From assembly GCF_001427225.1 (NCBI RefSeq), contig NZ_LMFH01000001.1, positions 492,207-556,206 of the forward strand: a stretch of 64,000 bases of DNA, read 5' to 3'. Below the pieces are notes generated by a model, which made no database searches, was not told the DNA's origin, and worked only from the letters and a program-made list of their open reading frames with translations. Of this stretch, positions 43,353 to 51,547 are shown in pieces. A program made the translations under genes and the position numbers. The DNA comes from Lysobacter sp. Root494 (GTDB lineage Bacteria > Pseudomonadota > Gammaproteobacteria > Xanthomonadales > Xanthomonadaceae). Position 1 is the stretch's first letter. Every line of letters starts with the position of its first letter.

Positions 43353-43626
43353 GAACCGATTGCCCGCAAGCAGATTCCGGTCGTGCACGACCGCAGCGCG
43401 GTTGCGTTCAACCGGAAAACGCTCGATCGCAGGCAGAAACCGGTTGTCCACGACTGCAAAACGGTTGTCTAACGAGCGGAGAACGGTCGCCCAAGACCGC
43501 CCGACGCCCGACTGCGACCACAAACCGATCGTGCGCAACCGCAAAACGGTCGGCGGCGAGCAGACAATGCTCGCGGACAACCGCGAATCAGTCGTGCGCC
43601 GCGCGAAACCGGCTGCCGGCGACCGC
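43353..43626. repeat. Array of about thirteen degenerate 20-22-bp tandem repeats
   Basis: The segment splits without gaps into units of 20, 21 or 22 bases (13 units, 274 bases). The rough consensus is GAAACCGGTTGTCCACGACYG. The best pair is GAAACCGGTTGTCCACGACTGC and AAAACGGTTGTCTAACGAGCG at 43436-43478. Because 21 is divisible by three, several frames are open and the minus strand reads as heptads with NRF (NRFAVVD, NRFLPAI, ERFPVER, NRAAVVH), but no start signal or neighbours support a gene. It lies between the TMEM175 gene and the S8 protease gene. The units are too variable for a CRISPR. Confidence 0.75.
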
Positions 43627-43833
43627 CGCCGAATCCCAACCGTTCAGCCCCGCCAGTCCCTCCGCTCACGCCGGCCGAACAACCGCGCGCGCATCGTCGG
43701 CGGCCCGGAAAAAACACCATGGCAAGGGCATTCCGCGAACCGATCCGGCCGGCCCGGGATTCGAATGGCGTTGGCTTCGGAGCAACACAGCCTTTCCGCG
43801 CCCGCCCGGCGGGCTCATCCCAGGAGGTCTCCC

Positions 43834-45213
43834 GTGATCAAGAGTGCTTTGAGCGTCCTCGCCGTTGCATGCCTGCTTCCCGCCGTTGCGCAAGCCGCCC
43901 CCGGTTCGCGCACCGTCGGCGTCAACGTGCTGCTCAATACCGATCCCTCGCCGTCAATCCTCGCGCAGCTGGGTGCCCACGGCACCGTGCGCGACGTGCT
44001 GGTGGAAATCGATGCCGTGGCTTTGCGCACGACGGAGAGCGAGCTGGCCGCGATCCGCGCGCTGCCCTTCGTCGTGGCCGCGAATCCGGATGCGGCGCGC
44101 AACGGCTCGCCGGTGGATACCGTGGCCGCCACCAGCTTCGCCAACGGCATCAGCACCTGGGACCAGGACGCCGTCGATGTCACGAGCCGCGAAACCGCCG
44201 GGCGCACCGTGGCCCAGGACGGCAACGGCATCTATGTTGCGGTGCTCGACACCGGGCTGCTGGACACGTGGCGCCAGTACTTCCCGCAGGAACGCATCGC
44301 CACGCAGTTCGCCAAGGCCTTCAACGGCGGCGGCGGCGAGCAGGGCAACGTGTCCGAGCCCACCAACAAGTGGGAGCACGACCAGAACTCGCACGGCAGC
44401 CACGTGACCAGCACGATCCTGGGTTACAGCCTGGGAGGTGTGCCCATCAACGGCACCGCGCCGAAGGCGACCGTCATTCCCGTCAAGGTGCTGAACCAGA
44501 ACGGTTCGGGCTGGTCGTCGGTGGTCGCGGCCGGCATCGTCTATGTGGCCGACCTCAAGGCCAGCGGCGCGCTCGGCGATGCGCCGGTGGTGATCAACAT
44601 GAGCCTGGGCGGATCGCAGCTGGATGCGATGGAGAAGGCCGCGATCGATTACGCGATCGGCGAGGGCGTGGTGATCGTCGCTTCGGCCGGCAACGAGGGC
44701 GAGGATGGCATGGGCTATCCCGGCGCCTACGCACCGGTCATTTCCGTTGCGGCGACCGGATGGAACAACCAGTGGAAGCCCGGCGGCGACGGCAATCCCA
44801 ACAATTGGTGGAACGCCGACAACGTGGCCGAACCCACTTCGGCGGCGGATTTCCACATTGCCGATTTCTCCAGCCGCGAGCTGGCCGGGCAGGATCTCGA
44901 CGTCGCGGCTCCGGGCTCGTGGGTCGTCGGTCCTTACCAGACGCAGAGCGGCAAGACTTCGTTCTTCTATCTCAGCGGCACCTCGATGGCATCGCCGCAC
45001 GTCGCGGGCATCGCCGCGCTGATGCTGCAGAAGAACCCGACCCTGCAACAGGCCGACGTGGAAGACATCCTCGAAACCGCCGCGCTGCCGATGGGCGCGG
45101 GCTGCGCGATGCTGTCGCAACCGTCGGGTCCGGCGCAGCAGACCTGCTGGGGCGCCGACGCGACCGGCTCGGGAATCATCACGGCGGCGAATGCGTTGGC
45201 CGCAACGCCGTAA
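43834..45213 (+). CDS. Secreted subtilisin-like serine protease (S8)
   Basis: A 459-residue protease with signal peptide (VIKSALSVLAVACLLPAVAQA) and propeptide to about residue 115. The catalytic triad is Asp139 (VAVLDTG), His187 (NSHGSHV) and Ser384 (GTSMASPHVAG), with the oxyanion Asn287 (SAGNEGEDG). GTG 43834 is used because GGAGG lies eight bases upstream and no ATG fits. The C-terminal end has three Cys (GCAMLSQ and QTCWG) and no PPC domain. S8 enzymes of this kind are common in Lysobacter-like predatory bacteria. A strong terminator follows. Confidence 0.93.
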   Translation: MIKSALSVLAVACLLPAVAQAAPGSRTVGVNVLLNTDPSPSILAQLGAHGTVRDVLVEIDAVALRTTESELAAIRALPFVVAANPDAARNGSPVDTVAATSFANGISTWDQDAVDVTSRETAGRTVAQDGNGIYVAVLDTGLLDTWRQYFPQERIATQFAKAFNGGGGEQGNVSEPTNKWEHDQNSHGSHVTSTILGYSLGGVPINGTAPKATVIPVKVLNQNGSGWSSVVAAGIVYVADLKASGALGDAPVVINMSLGGSQLDAMEKAAIDYAIGEGVVIVASAGNEGEDGMGYPGAYAPVISVAATGWNNQWKPGGDGNPNNWWNADNVAEPTSAADFHIADFSSRELAGQDLDVAAPGSWVVGPYQTQSGKTSFFYLSGTSMASPHVAGIAALMLQKNPTLQQADVEDILETAALPMGAGCAMLSQPSGPAQQTCWGADATGSGIITAANALAATP

Positions 45214-45239
45214 CGCGAAACCGGAAGGCAATGCACTTG

Positions 45240-45272
45240 GAAACCGCCGGTTATTACCGGCGGTTTCTTTTT
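45240..45272 (+). terminator. Rho-independent terminator of the S8 protease gene
   Basis: A perfect twelve-base stem GAAACCGCCGGT / ACCGGCGGTTTC with loop TATT, followed by TTTTT. It begins 26 bases after the protease stop. Textbook terminator. Confidence 0.95.
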
Positions 45273-45633
45273 GCCCGCCAGGAAGCGGGCGCTCCAACGG
45301 GATGCCCTACGCCGATGGGGCGTTTTCGTGAACGATGCAATTCGACGGCGACGTTGCGGACGACTGCACGGTTACACCCGAAGCGATCGCGGGCGACAGG
45401 CCGTCCGCGATCATTGAGCGCGGCCAGAACCGCGAACCAGTACGCCGTTGTTCCCGCCGGCGGCACCGTCCCGGTGCACGCCAGGCCCGCGCCGCTTCCG
45501 TAGCGGGGCCGGAAGCAGGTACCTTGCCGAAGCTGGCGGGGACCGGCGCGTATCGCCTGTTCGCCTTTGCCGCTGCGTTCGACCTCTCGCAATCAGACAA
45601 CCGGCAATACCGCTTGCCGTTCCGGGGAAAATC
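45273..45633. other. Spacer upstream of the sodium/solute symporter gene
   Basis: About 360 bases with no convincing gene. A minus-strand frame of about 110 codons runs across the terminator of the protease and is rejected. Pieces such as GGACGACTGCACGGTTAC (about 45359) resemble the 21-bp units at 43353, possibly remnants. No clear promoter is defined. Confidence 0.45.
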
Positions 45634-47196
45634 ATGAAGCTCGCAGCACTGGACCTCACCATCCTGTTCGTCTACCTGGCGGGCATCTTCATCCTCGCGC
45701 AGTGGGTCTCGCGCGAGAAAGCCGGCCACCAGAAGTCCGCGAGCGACTACTTCCTCGCCAGCAAGGCGCTGCCGTGGTGGGCGATCGGCGCGTCGCTGAT
45801 CGCGGCGAACATCTCGGCCGAACAGATCATCGGCATGTCGGGTTCCGGCTATGCGATCGGCCTGGCCATCGCGTCGTACGAATGGATGGCGGCGGCGACC
45901 TTGCTGATCGTCGGCAAGTTCTTCCTGCCGGTGTTCCTGCGCAACCGCATCTACACGATGCCGCAGTTCCTCGAGGAGCGTTACGGGCATCGCATCCGCA
46001 CATTGATGGCGGTGTTCTGGCTCGGCCTCTACATCTTCGTGAACCTCACCTCGATCCTGTGGCTCGGTTCGATCGCGGTGGCGCAGGTCGCCGGCATCGA
46101 CCAGATGCTCGCGCTGATCCTGCTGGGCGTCTTCGCGCTGGCCTACCAGCTGTACGGTGGCCTCAAGGCGGTGGCCCTGACCGACATCGTGCAGGTCACG
46201 CTGTTGGTGCTGGGTGGCCTGCTGGTCACCGCACTGACGCTGTCGAAAATCGGCGACGGCAGCGTCATCGCCGGTTACCGCACGCTGCTCGACGCGCACC
46301 CGGGCCACTTCGACATGATCCTTGGCAAGGACAATCCCTTCTACAAGGACCTGCCGGGCATCAGCGTGCTGATCGGCGGCATGTGGATCATGAATGTCAG
46401 CTACTGGGGCTTCAACCAGTACATCATCCAGCGCGCGCTGGCGGCGAAGGATCTCGGCGAGGCGCAGAAGGGCGTGATCTTCGCGGCCTTCCTCAAGCTG
46501 CTGATGCCGCTGGTCGTGGTGGTGCCGGGCATCGCCGCGGTGATGCTCGCGCCGGAACTCGCGCGTCCGGACCAGGCGTATCCGACCATGATGGCGTTGC
46601 TGCCGAGCGGCATCCTCGGCCTCGTGTTCGCGGCACTGGTCGCGGCGATCGTTGCGTCGCTCGCATCGAAGATCAATTCGATCGCCACCATCTTCACCCT
46701 CGACTTCTATGCGAAGGGCAAGGCGGAAGGCCGTGACCAGGCGCATCTCGTGCGCGTCGGCCGCATTGCCGCCGCTGCGGCGGTTGCGCTCGCGATCCTC
46801 ACCGCGCGGCCGCTGCTGGGCAGCTTCGACCAGGCCTTCCAGTACATCCAGGAATACACCGGCTTCTTCACCCCGGGCATCGTGGTGATCTTCGTGCTCG
46901 GCCTGTTCTGGAAGCGCGCCAACGAAGCCGGCGCGCTCGCCGCGGCGATCGGTTCGTTCGTGCTGTCGATCGCGCTGAAGCTGGCATGGCCGGCATTGCC
47001 GTTCATCGATCGCGTCGGCCTGGTGTTCCTGCTGGCGCTCGCGCTGGCGGTGGCGGTGTCGTTGCTCACACCGTCCGGCGCGGGTCGCGACCGCATCCGC
47101 ACGGATGATGTGGGCTACGGAACGCCGCTGTCGTTCAACGTGGCGGCACTGGCGGTGGCGGCGATTCTCACCGCGCTGTACGCGGCGTACTGGTGA
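45634..47196 (+). CDS. SSS-family sodium/solute symporter (SGLT-like)
   Basis: A 520-residue inner-membrane symporter with about 14 segments. Early motifs YFLASKALPWWAIGASLIAANISAEQIIGMSGSGYAIG and YEWMAAATLL are typical of SGLT-type members, and GGMWIMNVSYWGFNQYIIQRALAAKDLGEAQKG is the conserved sodium-site region. Members near this one carry sugars (glucose, galactose or N-acetyl sugars). No metabolic gene is adjacent, so the substrate is not named. ATG 45634 begins before the first helix (TILFVYLAGIFILAQWV). Confidence 0.93.
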   Translation: MKLAALDLTILFVYLAGIFILAQWVSREKAGHQKSASDYFLASKALPWWAIGASLIAANISAEQIIGMSGSGYAIGLAIASYEWMAAATLLIVGKFFLPVFLRNRIYTMPQFLEERYGHRIRTLMAVFWLGLYIFVNLTSILWLGSIAVAQVAGIDQMLALILLGVFALAYQLYGGLKAVALTDIVQVTLLVLGGLLVTALTLSKIGDGSVIAGYRTLLDAHPGHFDMILGKDNPFYKDLPGISVLIGGMWIMNVSYWGFNQYIIQRALAAKDLGEAQKGVIFAAFLKLLMPLVVVVPGIAAVMLAPELARPDQAYPTMMALLPSGILGLVFAALVAAIVASLASKINSIATIFTLDFYAKGKAEGRDQAHLVRVGRIAAAAAVALAILTARPLLGSFDQAFQYIQEYTGFFTPGIVVIFVLGLFWKRANEAGALAAAIGSFVLSIALKLAWPALPFIDRVGLVFLLALALAVAVSLLTPSGAGRDRIRTDDVGYGTPLSFNVAALAVAAILTALYAAYW

Positions 47197-47305
47197 TCCG
47201 GCGCTGCGGATAAACCGGTGCTCGCATGCGCAGGTTGCGCATGCGCTCCCACCTTGCATCGCGTTCCGTTCGCTCGCCATCGAAGCGCCCCGCTGGCAGC
47301 CGTGG

Positions 47306-47330
47306 GCTGGGTTGGCTTCACCAACCCAGC
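47306..47330. repeat. Intergenic hairpin repeat
   Basis: GCTGGGTTGG / CCAACCCAGC with a five-base loop, ten perfect pairs. A second palindromic stretch GCGCATGCGC-type lies near 47230-47255. Related to the GGCTGG/CCAGCC stem of the GTAG element at 37672. Located between the symporter and the convergent glycosylase gene. Confidence 0.75.
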
Positions 47331-47412
47331 GCTCCACGGGATGGACATCACCAGGCAGCAGCTTTCGTGAGGGCGGATGCCGGGTTAATGGAGCCAACCC
47401 GGCCCACGTTCC

Positions 47413-48153
47413 CTACGTTCTGCGCGCTTTCGCCGGTGGCGGGCCGGGCCGCGTCTTCGACACATGCACGTGTTCGGGAACGTGCCAGCGCCACAGGTGT
47501 TCGATGCCGTGGCGTATGCCGATGCGCGACGTCGCGATCGCATCCGCCGGTGGTGGCGTGCCATCGGAAACGATGCGCATGCCACGGTCGCCGGTGACGA
47601 GGTCCGCGCCATCGATCTCACGCGTGATGCCGAAGGCCTGCCCGAGACGGCCGGGACCGCTGCCGAGATCGCGCTCCCGCGCCGGATGACCGCGCGCTGC
47701 GCGCATCAGTTCGACGCCGGCGACGGGTTCGATCGCGCGCAGCAACACGCCGTAGCCTTCGCCGACTTCGCCGCACACCGCATTCGCGCACCAGTGCATG
47801 CCGTAGGTGAAGTAGACATACAGATGTCCCGCGGGACCGAACATCGTCGCGTTGCGTGCGGTCCTGCCGCGGAACGAATGCGCGGCAGGGTCCTCCGATC
47901 CGGCGTATGCCTCGACTTCGACGATGCGACCGGCGCGGCCGTCGTCGCGCACGAGCAGCTTGTTCAGGAGTTCGGGCGCGACTACGCGCGGGTCGCGCCG
48001 GTAGAACGCGCGGGGAAGCGTTTTCCAGCGTTTGACGGTTGATGCCGGAGTGCTCAATGCGGAACCCGGCAATCGCCCGGACGCCCGGTCGCGTGCAGCG
48101 CGAGCGAAGAGAGCGGGGTGGGCACGAGCAAGGGCATGGCCGGATTCTGCCAT
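47413..48153 (-). CDS. 3-methyladenine DNA glycosylase (AAG/MPG family)
   Basis: Excises alkylated and deaminated purines. The core from RAFYRRDPRVVAPELLNKLLV to the end matches AAG. The characteristic block SFRGRTARNATMFGPAGHLYVYFTYGMHWCANAV contains the intercalating Tyr region, and the catalytic Glu lies in RIVEVEAYAG. The start is uncertain: ATG 48153 gives 246 residues with an N-terminal tail of about 45 that is not typical; a TTG further in may be real. It is the only clear base-excision gene in the window, apart from the Ada-like methyltransferase. Confidence 0.88.
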   Translation of the reverse strand: MAESGHALARAHPALFARAARDRASGRLPGSALSTPASTVKRWKTLPRAFYRRDPRVVAPELLNKLLVRDDGRAGRIVEVEAYAGSEDPAAHSFRGRTARNATMFGPAGHLYVYFTYGMHWCANAVCGEVGEGYGVLLRAIEPVAGVELMRAARGHPARERDLGSGPGRLGQAFGITREIDGADLVTGDRGMRIVSDGTPPPADAIATSRIGIRHGIEHLWRWHVPEHVHVSKTRPGPPPAKARRT

Positions 48154-48297
48154 CGCGCCCGATGCCGGGCCGTGTACGTGCGCCAACCTTCACGAACGCC
48201 GCGAGGTCCAGGCCGTCGTGCATGCGGCGAATGGTGCGTGGCCTGCGGGAGGGTTAGGCTTCGGGACACATTGTCCAGCAGCGTTTCTCGAACACCG

Positions 48298-48543
48298 ATG
48301 CAATCGATCGATCCCATCCAGCGGCGCGCACAGACCTGGCTGCCGGCGTTTCTCGCCGTCAGCATGTCGGCCTTTGTCGCCGCCGTCGTCACCGTCATCA
48401 ACACCGGCATCGACGGTGGCCTTCCGTCGCGATGGCTGCTTGCCTGGAGCATCGCGTGCCCGGCGGCGATCGTCGCCGCGTATCTGTTCCGCCCGCTGGC
48501 ATGGCGCGCGGCGTGCCTGGTGTCACGGATGACGTTGCGTTGA
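48298..48543 (+). CDS. DUF2798-type small membrane protein
   Basis: An 81-residue protein with two membrane segments at about 15-38 (WLPAFLAVSMSAFVAAVVTVINTG) and 45-66 (RWLLAWSIACPAAIVAAYLF). The second ends in the RPLAWR... pattern usual in DUF2798 proteins, which often come as repeats of two helices. Function unknown. Confidence 0.8.
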   Translation: MQSIDPIQRRAQTWLPAFLAVSMSAFVAAVVTVINTGIDGGLPSRWLLAWSIACPAAIVAAYLFRPLAWRAACLVSRMTLR

Positions 48544-48586
48544 GCTGGGACCGCGGTTTGTCCGCGACCATTCGAGGGTGATCCGG

Positions 48587-49138
48587 ATGAAGAGCCGACT
48601 GTTTCCGATCCTTCTCCTGGTGCCGTTCGCCACCGCGCTCGCCGCACCACCCGACGCCGAACCGCCGCAGGCCCCGATCAACCTCACGCCTGGCGCGGCC
48701 ACGACGCCGGAGATGGTGAAGGCGCTGGAGGAGAAAGATCGCGCGCTGTTCGACGCGGTATTCGGCTGCAAGCCGGACCTGCTCGTGCCGATGGTGGCCG
48801 ACGACTTCGAGTTCCTTCACGACAAGCATGGGATGACCGCGACCTCCGGCGCGCAGTTCATCGCATCGATCCGTGACATGTGCGAAGGACAGAAGACCGG
48901 GCGTAACTTCCGCGCGCGCCGCGAACTGGTACCGGGCACGATGACCACGCACGCGCTGAACAACTATGGCGCGATGCAGACGGGGACGCATCGCTTCTAC
49001 GCGCTGCAACCGGGAAAGCCCGACCAGCTCACCGAAACGGGGCGCTTCATCGACGTGTGGAAGCTGGAGGATGGCGCGTGGAAGCTGGCACGCGTGATCA
49101 GTTACGACCACGTGCTGGCGCGGGATGAAGCGAAGTAA
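48587..49138 (+). CDS. Secreted NTF2-like (SnoaL/DUF4440-type) protein
   Basis: A 183-residue protein with a signal peptide (MKSRLFPILLLVPFATALAA) and a C-terminal NTF2-like fold. The N-terminal helix VKALEEKDRALFDAVFGCKPDLLVPMVADDFEFLHDKHG resembles DUF4440 proteins, and the conserved tail WKLEDGAWKLARVISYDH fits. These proteins bind small hydrophobic ligands or have unknown catalytic roles. ATG 48587 follows GAGGGTGATCCGG. An upstream in-frame GTG at 48578 is less likely. Confidence 0.82.
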   Translation: MKSRLFPILLLVPFATALAAPPDAEPPQAPINLTPGAATTPEMVKALEEKDRALFDAVFGCKPDLLVPMVADDFEFLHDKHGMTATSGAQFIASIRDMCEGQKTGRNFRARRELVPGTMTTHALNNYGAMQTGTHRFYALQPGKPDQLTETGRFIDVWKLEDGAWKLARVISYDHVLARDEAK

Positions 49139-49198
49139 CACGGTGCCTGGAATGGGTCATTCGAACGCGCAACCGGATGCGGCGCATTTCGCCAGCGA

Positions 49199-49540
49199 TC
49201 AGCAGTTCCCTGCGCGTTCCCACGCGCTGCCGACCTTGCGGTAACGCACGCCGCCTATGCAACGCTCGTTGGCCTCGAGGGCTTGCGCCTTGTTCCGCTC
49301 CGCACGGATGCGTTTCATCTCGGCACGGTAGTGGTCGTAGCCGGCCGGTTCGCGCGTCGGCCCGGTGTTGGCTTTCGTGCCTGGCAGTACAGCAGTTGCG
49401 GTCGCGACCGGGGCCGCTGGCGCCGCAATGGCGGCAGGCGTGGCGGGCAACGACGCGGGCGGCGTGCGCAGCAGCAGCGCGGCCGCTGCCACGCACGCAA
49501 GAACCAGAACGACAATGGCTGGCCAGAACCTGCTGATCAT
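49199..49540 (-). CDS. Hypothetical membrane-anchored protein (113 aa)
   Basis: A single N-terminal membrane helix (FWPAIVVLVLACVAAAALLL) is followed by an Ala/Pro linker and a C-terminal soluble part with ERCIGGVRYRKVGSAWERAGNC. The last motif (C-x-G-x-x-Y/F...W...C) occurs at the end of many small Xanthomonad proteins. GGAGG eight bases before ATG 49540 on the minus strand supports the start. No function can be proposed. Confidence 0.7.
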   Translation of the reverse strand: MISRFWPAIVVLVLACVAAAALLLRTPPASLPATPAAIAAPAAPVATATAVLPGTKANTGPTREPAGYDHYRAEMKRIRAERNKAQALEANERCIGGVRYRKVGSAWERAGNC

Positions 49541-49758
49541 GAACACGCCCTCCGTGAACCTCATTATGGCCTGCTGACGGGGGCGTCACCGGCACCGATC
49601 GCCAACCGGGTCGCATCGATGATGCGGCGCCCGTTCCATCGCCGCGCATCCGGATCCGAACGGCCGCAGCGTGAACAATTCATCCGCCCGTTGCGCAGTC
49701 GCACGGCGCGAGATGGATCGACGCGATCATTCTGTGCGATGAACTACGGACGACGCCC

Positions 49759-51138
49759 ATGACCCGCCGCTCCGGCAGCGCCGACCTCCCATTGCACGGC
49801 GGCCGCGTGCCGCGCTGGCTCGCCGATCGCATGACCCGGCTCGGCGCGGTGATAGTGGAAGCCATCGTGCTCGAATACGGACGCGACGAACTGCTGCGGC
49901 GGCTGGCGCATCCGTTCTGGTTCCAGTCCTTCGGCGCGGTGATGGGCATGGACTGGCATTCCTCGGGCATCACCACCAGTGTGATCGGCGCGCTCAAGCG
50001 CGGGCTCACGCCGCTGTCGCGCGAACTCGGCATCCATGTGTGCGGCGGACGCGGCAAGCATTCGCGCGCGACGCCGGGCGAGCTGGCCACGATCGGCGAA
50101 CGCGTCGGCTTCGACGGCAACGCGCTCGCACAGGCGAGCCGCATGGTGGCGAAGGTCGACAGCGCGGCGGTGCAGGACGGTTTCGATCTCTACCTGCACG
50201 GCTTCATCGTCACCGACGACGGCAAGTGGGTCGTCGTGCAGCAAGGCATGAACGGCGAACGCAAACAGGCGCGCCGCTATCACTGGCTGTCGGAAGGCCT
50301 GTCGAGTTTCCTCGACGATCCGCATGCGGCGGTGGATGGTCCGGGGCAGGGATGCATCATCAATCTTGCCGATGCGCGCGCGGCGAGGTCGCGTGCGGCG
50401 CAGGTCGCGATGCTGGCGGAGCTGTCGCCGGAAGCGATTGCGAAGGAATTCGTTCGCATCGAACGAAGCAAGGTCGCAGGCGCACCGGCCCCTCATCCGC
50501 CTTCGGCCCCTTCTCCTCGCAAGCGGGGAGAAGGGGAGCAGCGCGCGGATGCGATTGCGTCCGGCAGTGGCGTGCAGATGGAGCTGCTTCCCGCCGGGCC
50601 GCTGCCGCATCTCATCCTGCCCGATCACCACGACGTGCGCGCGAGCGACGTCATTGCACGCCGCCTGCACGGTGCGCTCGCGGCCGCCGCCGAATGCGGG
50701 CCGAAGGACTTCGCCGAGCTGCTGCAGGTGCCCGGCGTCGGCGCTCGCACGGTGCGCTCGCTCGCGCTGGTGGCGGAAGTGCTGCATGGCACGCCGTGCC
50801 GCTTCACCGATCCCGCGCGGTTCTCCCTCGCGCATGGCGGCAAGGACCGGCATCCGTTTCCGGTGCCGACGAAAGTGATGGACCACACCATCGGCGTACT
50901 CAAGTCCGCCGTGCGCAACGCGAAGCTGGGACGCGAGGAAGAACTCGCCGCGTTGCGCCGGCTCGACACACAGGCGCGCCGCCTGGAAAGCACCGCCGTC
51001 GGACCTTCCGTCGACGACTACATCGCCGACGAACGCCGGCATTCGCATGCATACGGCGGCCGCAGCATCTTCGGCTGGGAGCCGCCACCGGCCGAAGCGG
51101 CGCAGGACACCACCAGCAGGCGCCGGGCTCCCGGCTGA
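49759..51138 (+). CDS. DUF763 protein with an in-frame repeat insertion
   Basis: A 459-residue protein of the DUF763 family, found in many bacteria and archaea and of unknown function. It begins SGSADLPLHGGRVPRWL, the usual start, and its central domain has the HhH-like stretch LLQVPGVGARTVRSLALVAEVLHG, which suggests DNA binding. A Pro/Arg/Gly-rich stretch at about residues 244-260 (APHPPSAPSPRKRGEGEQ) is coded by an intergenic palindromic repeat (50489-50536). The neighbouring sequence on both sides stays family-like, so the insertion kept the frame. The ATG at 49759 fits relatives. Confidence 0.88.
   Translation: MTRRSGSADLPLHGGRVPRWLADRMTRLGAVIVEAIVLEYGRDELLRRLAHPFWFQSFGAVMGMDWHSSGITTSVIGALKRGLTPLSRELGIHVCGGRGKHSRATPGELATIGERVGFDGNALAQASRMVAKVDSAAVQDGFDLYLHGFIVTDDGKWVVVQQGMNGERKQARRYHWLSEGLSSFLDDPHAAVDGPGQGCIINLADARAARSRAAQVAMLAELSPEAIAKEFVRIERSKVAGAPAPHPPSAPSPRKRGEGEQRADAIASGSGVQMELLPAGPLPHLILPDHHDVRASDVIARRLHGALAAAAECGPKDFAELLQVPGVGARTVRSLALVAEVLHGTPCRFTDPARFSLAHGGKDRHPFPVPTKVMDHTIGVLKSAVRNAKLGREEELAALRRLDTQARRLESTAVGPSVDDYIADERRHSHAYGGRSIFGWEPPPAEAAQDTTSRRRAPG
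50489..50536. repeat. Palindromic intergenic-type repeat inside the DUF763 coding region
   Basis: CCCCTTCTCC-t-CGC and its partner GCGGGGAGAAGGGG (50507-50520 and 50523-50536) form 14-base arms with one mismatch, after CCCCTCATCCGCC (50489-50501). This is the same element, in the other orientation, as 31446-31495 behind nrdJ. Confidence 0.85.
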
Positions 51139-51547
51139 CGACGCACTTCCTGTGCGCTGCGCATTGGCGCCATCTGAGTGCGTAGAGCGCCTTCACCTCC
51201 CGCATGCATGCATGAAGGGTTAAGAACAGTCGTGTTCGCATAGGGGCGCCATACAGCTCGGCAGCAAGCGCCAGTTTTGTGCACGCGACGTTCACGCGCG
51301 CGAGCCGCAGACAGGCCTGTCCCGTCAAAAGCTGCAGTCAGCGGGATGAAAAGGCCGCGTGTACGTAGCGCAAGAAATTCATGAGCGGCCGGCAACGCGG
51401 TTTTCGTATTTGCTCATGCAGGCGTAACGAAAAATTTTGACCGTCCTGTGACACCCGTCGCGTTGTTCTATGCACTTGGGCGCGATCGGAAGCATGCGTC
51501 CCACGTGCACGGCTGGATGCCTGCCCTTCCCAAGTGAGGCTAGAGCC
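51139..51547. other. Leader region of the tyrosinase gene
   Basis: About 410 bases, less GC-rich near 51380-51470. A possible 19-codon frame at 51381-51440 (MSGRQRGFRICSCRRNEKF) has two cysteines but no good ribosome site, so it is only a weak candidate. TTGACC at 51437 and a TTCTAT at 51466 are possible promoter parts, but the spacing of 23 bases is poor. No hairpin stands out. Confidence 0.4.

Noticed and set aside
43212-43580. Heptad-repeat protein (NRF repeats) on the minus strand
   Set aside because: The 21-base period opens several frames at once; no ribosome site, no conserved start, and no neighbours to support a gene.
43353-43626. CRISPR array
   Set aside because: No identical repeats and no unique spacers; all units are variants of one another at a constant 20-22-base period. 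No cas genes nearby.
45254-45592. Minus-strand gene of 112 codons in the symporter leader
   Set aside because: It crosses the perfect protease terminator and has no domain or ribosome site.
45307-47397. Minus-strand frame of 696 codons opposite the symporter
   Set aside because: Composition shadow of a membrane protein gene; no start signal or domain.
51381-51440. Possible 19-residue precursor peptide before the tyrosinase
   Set aside because: Two cysteines are suggestive, but no ribosome site and no conserved leader pattern; kept only as a weak note.
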